Shown here: positions 25,868-30,032 of the stretch, piece by piece
Numbering within the stretch: the stretch's first letter is position 1
How the letters are laid out: each line of letters opens with the position of its first letter
Assembly: GCA_900550135.1 (NCBI GenBank)
Contig: URQO01000017.1
Location: 1 to 30,032, forward strand
Direction: 5' to 3'
DNA length: 30,032 nucleotides
Source of the DNA: an uncultured Eubacterium sp.
Lineage (GTDB): Bacteria; Bacillota; Clostridia; Lachnospirales; Lachnospiraceae
The notes under the pieces: generated by a model
Seen by the model: the letters and a program-made list of their open reading frames with translations, nothing else
Database searches by the model: none
What the model was told of the DNA's origin: nothing
Position numbers and translations under genes: made by a program

Positions 25868-25903
25868 CAAAACAATTGCTTACAAAATAATTTGTAAGCA
25901 ATT
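25868..25903 (-). terminator. Hairpin terminator after rmlA
   Basis: A perfect 13-bp inverted repeat (25874-25886 with 25891-25903) with a four-base loop lies nine bases past the rmlA stop. On the minus strand it is followed by GTTTTGT, a short U-rich run. The stem is strong but the U-run is modest, so termination may be partial. Confidence 0.6.
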
Positions 25904-25911
25904 TGTATTTC

Positions 25912-26799
25912 TTATTTTAAAGAATCAATAAATTTTCCATCTACAACGTCTTTCAAATACTGACCGTATTCATTTTTCTTCATAAGTTCGTATGCTTCAA
26001 GAATCTGTTCTTTGCTAATCCATCCATTAATATATGCGATTTCTTCAAGACATCCGATTTTTCTGTGTTGGTGGTCTTCCATTGTTTTTACAAAATTGGT
26101 TGCCTCAACAAGACTGCTGTGTGTACCTGTATCAAGCCATGTAAATCCCTGACCTAAAACATCAACTTCCAATTCGCCATCTTCTAAATAAATAGCATTT
26201 AAGTCTGTAATCTCAAGTTCACCTCTTGCTGAAGGCTTAAGATTTTTGGCATATTCCACAACCTTATTGTCATAGAAATAAAGACCTGTAACACAATAAT
26301 TGCTCTTTGGCTGTGCAGGTTTCTCCTCAATAGAAACAGCCTTGCCGTTTTCGTCAAACTCTACAATACCAAATCTTTCAGGGTCATCTACATAGTAGCC
26401 AAAAACTTTTGCACCATTTTTAATTTGGGCTGCTTCTTTAAGTTTCTTTTTAAGTCCATGACCGGCAAAAATATTGTCGCCCAAAACCATAGCTACACTA
26501 TCGTCTCCAATAAAGTCAGCTCCAATAATAAATGCCTGTGCAAGTCCATCAGGACTAGGCTGTACTGCGTACTGCAAGTTGATACCAAACTGACTGCCAT
26601 CCTGCAACAACTCCTTAAATCTTGGAGTATCCTCAGGTGTAGAGATAATCAGAATATCCCTTATTCCTGCTGACATAAGCACTGATAGCGGATAATAAAT
26701 CATAGGCTTATCATAAATTGGTAATAACTGTTTTGATGTAACTCTTGTAAGTGGATAAAGGCGTGTGCCTGAACCACCTGCTAAAATAATTCCCTTCAT
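25912..26799 (-). CDS. rmlA: Glucose-1-phosphate thymidylyltransferase
   Basis: A 295-residue enzyme, standard for short-form RmlA, joining dTTP and glucose-1-phosphate to dTDP-glucose. It opens with KGIILAGGSGTRLYPLTRVT (the nucleotide-binding GGxGxR loop), then LLPIYDKPMIYYPLSVLM, VLGDNIFAGHG with the metal-binding Asp, and GFTWLDTGTHSSL with the second metal-site Asp. dTDP-L-rhamnose commonly feedback-inhibits this family. rmlA is separated from rmlBDC by glf, so the four rhamnose genes are not one packed unit. Confidence 0.97.
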   Translation of the reverse strand: MKGIILAGGSGTRLYPLTRVTSKQLLPIYDKPMIYYPLSVLMSAGIRDILIISTPEDTPRFKELLQDGSQFGINLQYAVQPSPDGLAQAFIIGADFIGDDSVAMVLGDNIFAGHGLKKKLKEAAQIKNGAKVFGYYVDDPERFGIVEFDENGKAVSIEEKPAQPKSNYCVTGLYFYDNKVVEYAKNLKPSARGELEITDLNAIYLEDGELEVDVLGQGFTWLDTGTHSSLVEATNFVKTMEDHQHRKIGCLEEIAYINGWISKEQILEAYELMKKNEYGQYLKDVVDGKFIDSLK

Positions 26800-26908
26800 C
26801 TAATGTCCTTTCTCATATTTCACAATAGTATTTCTTTACTTTTAAAATGCTGTCATTCTAAAAACGTATCTTCATTTATGAAACGCTAACCCTTTAATTA
26901 AATATGCT

Positions 26909-27865
26909 TTAATTTACCTTTTTGACGTGGTCGCCATTTGTCTCACTAATTATAAAATGAGGTCTCTGTTTTACTTCCATATATGTTTTTGCCATATACT
27001 GTCCCATAATACCCATACAGAACAACTGTACACCACCCACAAATGTAATAATGCATACCAATGATGGCCAACCGTCAACAGGATCGCCCCATGCCAGTTT
27101 TCTAACCATTATAAAAATAATTGCTATAAATGATATAAAAGTAAACAACAGTCCTGTAACTGATGCAATCTGAAGTGGTGCGTTTGAGAAATTGAAAATG
27201 CCGTCAAGTGAATACTTGAATAGTTTCCAAAAACTCCATTTTGTCTCACCTGCTGCTCTTTCCACATTCTTAAAAGGTAACCACTTGGTTCTGTAACCAA
27301 TCCATCCATAAATACCCTTTGAGAATCTGTTTTGTTCACCCATTTCAACGATGGCATCTGCCATTTCACGTTTCATAAGCCTAAAATCTCTTGCTCCGTC
27401 AACTACATCAACATCTGAAATTTTATTTATTAATTTATAAAAAGTTCTGGCAAAGAATGAACGAATCTTTGGCTCACCTTCTCTTGTCACTCTTCTTGTG
27501 GCAACACTGTCGTACTCACCACTTTCAATGTATGTAATCATTTCAGGAAGAAGTGATGGTGGATCCTGCATATCTGCATCCATAACCACAACATAATCTC
27601 CTGTGGCGTTGGTAAATCCTGCGTACATTGCTGCCTCTTTTCCAAAGTTTCTGGAAAATGACATGTACACAACTCTGTCATCCTTTTGGGCCAATTCCTT
27701 TAATATATCTAATGTTTTGTCTTTTGATCCATCATTTACAAACAACAGTTCAAAATCATATTTGGACATCTGTGCAGTAACTTTCTGTAGTTCTGCAAAC
27801 AAAATATATAAAACTTCCTGCTCGTTGTAGCATGGAACAATAATTGATATCTTTTCCTTTTCCAT
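26909..27865 (-). CDS. GtrB/DPM-type polyprenyl-phosphate glycosyltransferase
   Basis: A 318-residue GT2 enzyme (start chosen at 27865, where AAAGGA lies nine bases upstream; a longer reading to 27892 adds nine residues). The catalytic part has SIIVPCYNEQEVL, FVNDGSKDKT, SRNFGKEAAMYAGF, and MDADMQDPP, the D-A-D-x-Q-D-P-P motif of dolichyl-/polyprenyl-phosphate sugar synthases. Two C-terminal membrane helices follow (one starting IASVTGLLFTFISF, one around CIITFVGGVQLF), as in GtrB, Sll0501-like and YkcC/CsbB-type proteins. It makes a lipid-phosphate-linked sugar, which a GT-C enzyme uses outside the membrane to decorate a glycan. No GT-C partner is in the window. Confidence 0.93.
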   Translation of the reverse strand: MEKEKISIIVPCYNEQEVLYILFAELQKVTAQMSKYDFELLFVNDGSKDKTLDILKELAQKDDRVVYMSFSRNFGKEAAMYAGFTNATGDYVVVMDADMQDPPSLLPEMITYIESGEYDSVATRRVTREGEPKIRSFFARTFYKLINKISDVDVVDGARDFRLMKREMADAIVEMGEQNRFSKGIYGWIGYRTKWLPFKNVERAAGETKWSFWKLFKYSLDGIFNFSNAPLQIASVTGLLFTFISFIAIIFIMVRKLAWGDPVDGWPSLVCIITFVGGVQLFCMGIMGQYMAKTYMEVKQRPHFIISETNGDHVKKVN

Positions 27866-27897
27866 ATTATTTTTTCCTTTCTTCTCATTCATTCTAC

Positions 27898-27925
27898 ATT
27901 ATATATTTGTTTTAAGCAAATACAA
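27898..27925 (-). promoter_or_regulatory. Promoter for the GtrB-type gene
   Basis: On the minus strand TTGTAT (27920-27925) and a perfect TATAAT (27898-27903) are separated by 16 bases. The leader to the ATG at 27865 is about 26 bases. The gap (27866-28069) beyond it holds only short imperfect inverted repeats. Confidence 0.55.
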
Positions 27926-28069
27926 CAGTAAAACGAGTTCCTCCCATGATTTATTGCACAAGCCTTTTTAGACCTTCAAACTTTATTTAAGTACCTTTTT
28001 TAGACTATGCCAGTGGTCTCTTATATACCAAGAGCTTTAAATGTTCTTTTTTTAAAGCAAAATTTAGCT

Positions 28070-28633
28070 TTAATTTTGTTTGTGTACTCTCTTTTTATCA
28101 AACGCATTCCATAACTTGTATCCAACAAAACAACCCAATGTGTTCATTATAATATCTTCTGTCTGGGAATCTCCACATGCCAACATATATTGAGCTATCT
28201 CAATAAACAAACTTACCCCGAAGCCTACCCAAACTGTATTTCTTAACTTTCGCATTTTCTTAAACAACTCAGGCAGCAACACTCCAAGAGGCAGAAAAAT
28301 AAGTAAATTTATTGTTGCATAGAATACAATGTATACAAATCCTCCCTCTTTATTAAAGGGGATCAGATCTATGTTGCGTATGCTTCCTATTCTTCTTGCA
28401 CCAATTGCCATATACGTCAAAACCCATATGTATACTATAGAAATTATTATTGTAATTTTTCTATAAATATAAACTTTTCTTTTTCTGATTTTTTCATATA
28501 AAACCATTGCAGCAAAACTACAGCAGATTAGCAATAGAATAACAGGCCATGACCTTATTGCAATACGAATAAACTTGCCTGAGTATCGAAGTATGTGTTC
28601 TATATGTATTTTAATTATCTCACTTTGTGTCAT
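28070..28633 (-). CDS. VanZ-family membrane protein
   Basis: A 187-residue protein with four or five hydrophobic segments. The start at 28633 has AAGGA seven bases upstream and lies 10 bases past the preceding stop; a longer reading to 28675 would overlap that gene. VanZ-family marks: NIDLIPFN, NLLIFLPLGVLLPELF, FIEIAQYM, and the C-terminal TEDIIMNTLGCFVGY. The family is widespread in Firmicutes. One member gives low-level teicoplanin resistance, but most have unknown roles in the cell envelope, and nothing here points to drug resistance. It probably shares a transcript with the kinase-like gene upstream. Confidence 0.88.
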   Translation of the reverse strand: MTQSEIIKIHIEHILRYSGKFIRIAIRSWPVILLLICCSFAAMVLYEKIRKRKVYIYRKITIIISIVYIWVLTYMAIGARRIGSIRNIDLIPFNKEGGFVYIVFYATINLLIFLPLGVLLPELFKKMRKLRNTVWVGFGVSLFIEIAQYMLACGDSQTEDIIMNTLGCFVGYKLWNAFDKKRVHKQN

Positions 28634-28643
28634 TTTCAGTTCC

Positions 28644-29786
28644 TTAATCCTTGTGGATTTGTGATGTATTTTCAAGCAAATATCTTAAAACACCAATACG
28701 CTCACCGCTAAAATTGATGTCACTTATGTCCCTAACATAATCTGTTCTCATAAAGTAAAAAGCCAGAATATGTACCAAATAACATATATACGAAAAATCG
28801 CAGCATTCATCTTTTTGTTCAATCATAGGCTTGTATTTTTCATATATAGATATAGCTTTTTTTACACCACTATTGTATCCAAGCAACGATAACTGTGTTA
28901 AATAGTGATAAATATCTATATACGCCGGCATATTATAACTTGAATATTCAAAATCAAATGCCTGCATCTGATTGTCTCTGTAATATATGTTCCACGGAGT
29001 AAAATCACCATGACTAAAACTACATTTTATACCATAATCAGCAGATTCTTTCTCTATTATTTCAATTGCTCTTTTTATAATATCGCTATATTCATCAGAT
29101 ATATTTTTATAAAGATTTTCCTTTAAAAATAATATCTCATTATACAGGTCCGTATCTTCAACTTTACAAACCTTTGCAGTCTTTTTAACTATTTCATCTA
29201 CAAAGTTTAAATGCTTTTCATCAAAGTTTAACTTTACATTTTCATTAAATGTTTTTTCTGTAGATTGTGCGAAAATATGCATTTTATCAACATGTTTGTT
29301 GCACAACACTTTTGGAATATTTTCTATTCCTTTTTCTTCCAAATACTTTAAAACCTGTATTTCTTTAGTAAATGTTTCTGATACACTGTCAGTTTCTGTC
29401 ACCTTGACGTAACATATGATTTTTTCATCATTATAAATCTGTAATGTGGATTTATTATTTTGAACCGAACTGGTATCTCCCATATATGCTGCAAGATATA
29501 CATTTTTTTCTTTTAATTTATTTATGTTTTCAGCCACGACATCACTGATTCTCAGTTTTTCTATCTGGCAACCAAGTTTTTTTACAATCATCTGATTTTT
29601 ATAAAATGATTTGACAATTGCCTTTAGCACTTTGCCTTTAAACGATGATGGCTGGTACATGTCAAGTGCCGGTTCTAAATTGGCTACCGGCATAACCCAT
29701 GTTTTATCGCTATGATTAAAAATAATATAATCATCTGCATTTTCATCTTTTAAAAATATTTTATTTAAAAGCTGTTTGTTAAACAT
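28644..29786 (-). CDS. APH/choline-kinase-fold phosphotransferase-like protein
   Basis: A 380-residue protein with the protein-kinase-like phosphotransferase fold (APH, PF01636 type) in its second half. The catalytic loop SHGDFTPWN (about residues 258-266, with the Asp base and metal-binding Asn) and the following AFDFEYS are plain. ICYVKVTE and FTKEIQVLKYLEE fit the ATP-site Lys and Glu. The first 110 residues are an extra domain, with WVMPVANLEPALDMYQPSSF, that I do not recognise. Small alcohols, sugars or lipid head groups are common substrates; the target here is unknown. It is not evidence for aminoglycoside resistance. AGGAG precedes the ATG. It lies 43 bases after the nitroreductase-like remnant. 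Confidence 0.8.
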   Translation of the reverse strand: MFNKQLLNKIFLKDENADDYIIFNHSDKTWVMPVANLEPALDMYQPSSFKGKVLKAIVKSFYKNQMIVKKLGCQIEKLRISDVVAENINKLKEKNVYLAAYMGDTSSVQNNKSTLQIYNDEKIICYVKVTETDSVSETFTKEIQVLKYLEEKGIENIPKVLCNKHVDKMHIFAQSTEKTFNENVKLNFDEKHLNFVDEIVKKTAKVCKVEDTDLYNEILFLKENLYKNISDEYSDIIKRAIEIIEKESADYGIKCSFSHGDFTPWNIYYRDNQMQAFDFEYSSYNMPAYIDIYHYLTQLSLLGYNSGVKKAISIYEKYKPMIEQKDECCDFSYICYLVHILAFYFMRTDYVRDISDINFSGERIGVLRYLLENTSQIHKD

Positions 29787-29829
29787 ATATCTCTCCTGTT
29801 ATTTCCAAATTGCAGAAACGCTTTTGTTA

Positions 29830-29991
29830 TTACTTTCTCTGTGCTGCTATGCAATAACTTTCCTCATCATAGTATCCTATTCCTACAAAAGCAATGATAA
29901 CTTCATTTTCCGGAATATCATATATTTCTCTAATTTGAGTTTCATCTTCGTTAAACTTCCATTAATAAATACAATTTCCTATATTCTTAAT
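29830..29991 (-). pseudogene. C-terminal end of a nitroreductase-like gene, with an in-frame stop
   Basis: The last 54 codons of a minus-strand frame end with TAA at 29830-29832. The translation reads IKNIGNCIY, a TAA (29962-29964), then WKFNEDETQIREIYDIPENE and further on AFVGIGYYDEESY to a final QRK. The NIGNC start and the IPENEVII-x-x-x-GIGYY ending fit the C-terminus of FMN-dependent nitroreductase-family proteins. The stop lies where a Leu (TTA) would fit, only 28 bases from the adapter junction, so a base error at the thin contig end is as likely as a real nonsense mutation. The rest of the gene is off the contig. Confidence 0.55.
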
Positions 29992-30032
29992 AGATCGGAA
30001 GAGCGTCGTGTAGGGAAAGAGTGTAGATCTCG
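29992..30032. other. Illumina adapter sequence at the contig end (artefact)
   Basis: These 41 bases, starting AGATCGGAAGAGCGTCG, are the reverse complement of the Illumina TruSeq universal adapter as I know it. They have no relation to the AT-rich DNA before them. The join is sharp at 29991/29992. They should be trimmed and given no biological meaning. Confidence 0.97.

Noticed and set aside
28022..28075. Terminator after the VanZ-family gene
   Set aside because: Short inverted repeats (GCTTTAAA with TTTAAAGC) are present, but on the minus strand they are followed by A-rich or mixed bases, not by U.
28070..28633. Teicoplanin resistance by VanZ
   Set aside because: The family is broad and mostly unrelated to resistance, and no vanHAX-type genes are present.
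28644..29786. Aminoglycoside resistance gene
   Set aside because: Only the general phosphotransferase fold is shown. There is a long extra N-terminal domain and the setting is a polysaccharide locus.

Overview
The window is the right-hand end of a contig from an AT-rich Gram-positive anaerobe. A Lachnospiraceae-type gut Firmicute is my best guess, from the low GC, strong AGGAGG-like ribosome binding sites, VanZ and DUF5011-like proteins, and EpsF/EpsG/LicD-type capsule genes; this is inference, since no rRNA or other marker gene is present. Every gene I can support lies on the minus strand, so the locus reads from right to left. The last 41 bases (29992-30032) are not genomic. They match the Illumina TruSeq adapter, so the contig ends in untrimmed adapter.

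Right block (about 21.5-30 kb), loosely spaced and less AT-rich: the broken tail of a nitroreductase-like gene, an APH/choline-kinase-fold protein, a VanZ-family membrane protein, a GtrB-type polyprenyl-phosphate glycosyltransferase, then rmlA, glf, rmlB, rmlD and rmlC. These supply dTDP-L-rhamnose and UDP-galactofuranose. Several have their own recognisable promoter or terminator. Between glf and rmlB lie a terminator and an unusual array of four 37-bp units, each with an 18-bp dyad. The 3' end of rmlB is duplicated just after the gene.

Left block (about 0.4-21.4 kb), very AT-rich and tightly packed with several overlapping or nearly touching genes: this looks like one long operon for a large, decorated Wzy-type polysaccharide. 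It has seven GT4 and four GT2 glycosyltransferases, an EpsG/Wzy-like polymerase, a Wzx-like flippase, three acyltransferase-3 membrane enzymes, one hexapeptide-repeat acetyltransferase, and a probable phospho-substituent module (TagD-like cytidylyltransferase, LicD transferase and a protein of unknown function). No initiating sugar-phosphate transferase and no Wzd/Wze chain-length proteins lie in the window.

Far left: a truncated exported protein with a DUF5011-like Ig fold, preceded by four 12-bp repeats spaced exactly 33 bp apart and overlapping a good promoter.

How it works together: RmlABCD and Glf make activated sugars, the glycosyltransferases build a repeat unit on a lipid carrier, acyltransferases and LicD decorate it, the flippase exports it and the polymerase joins units outside. 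The number of transferases allows a repeat unit of up to about a dozen sugars. The linkages cannot be read from sequence.
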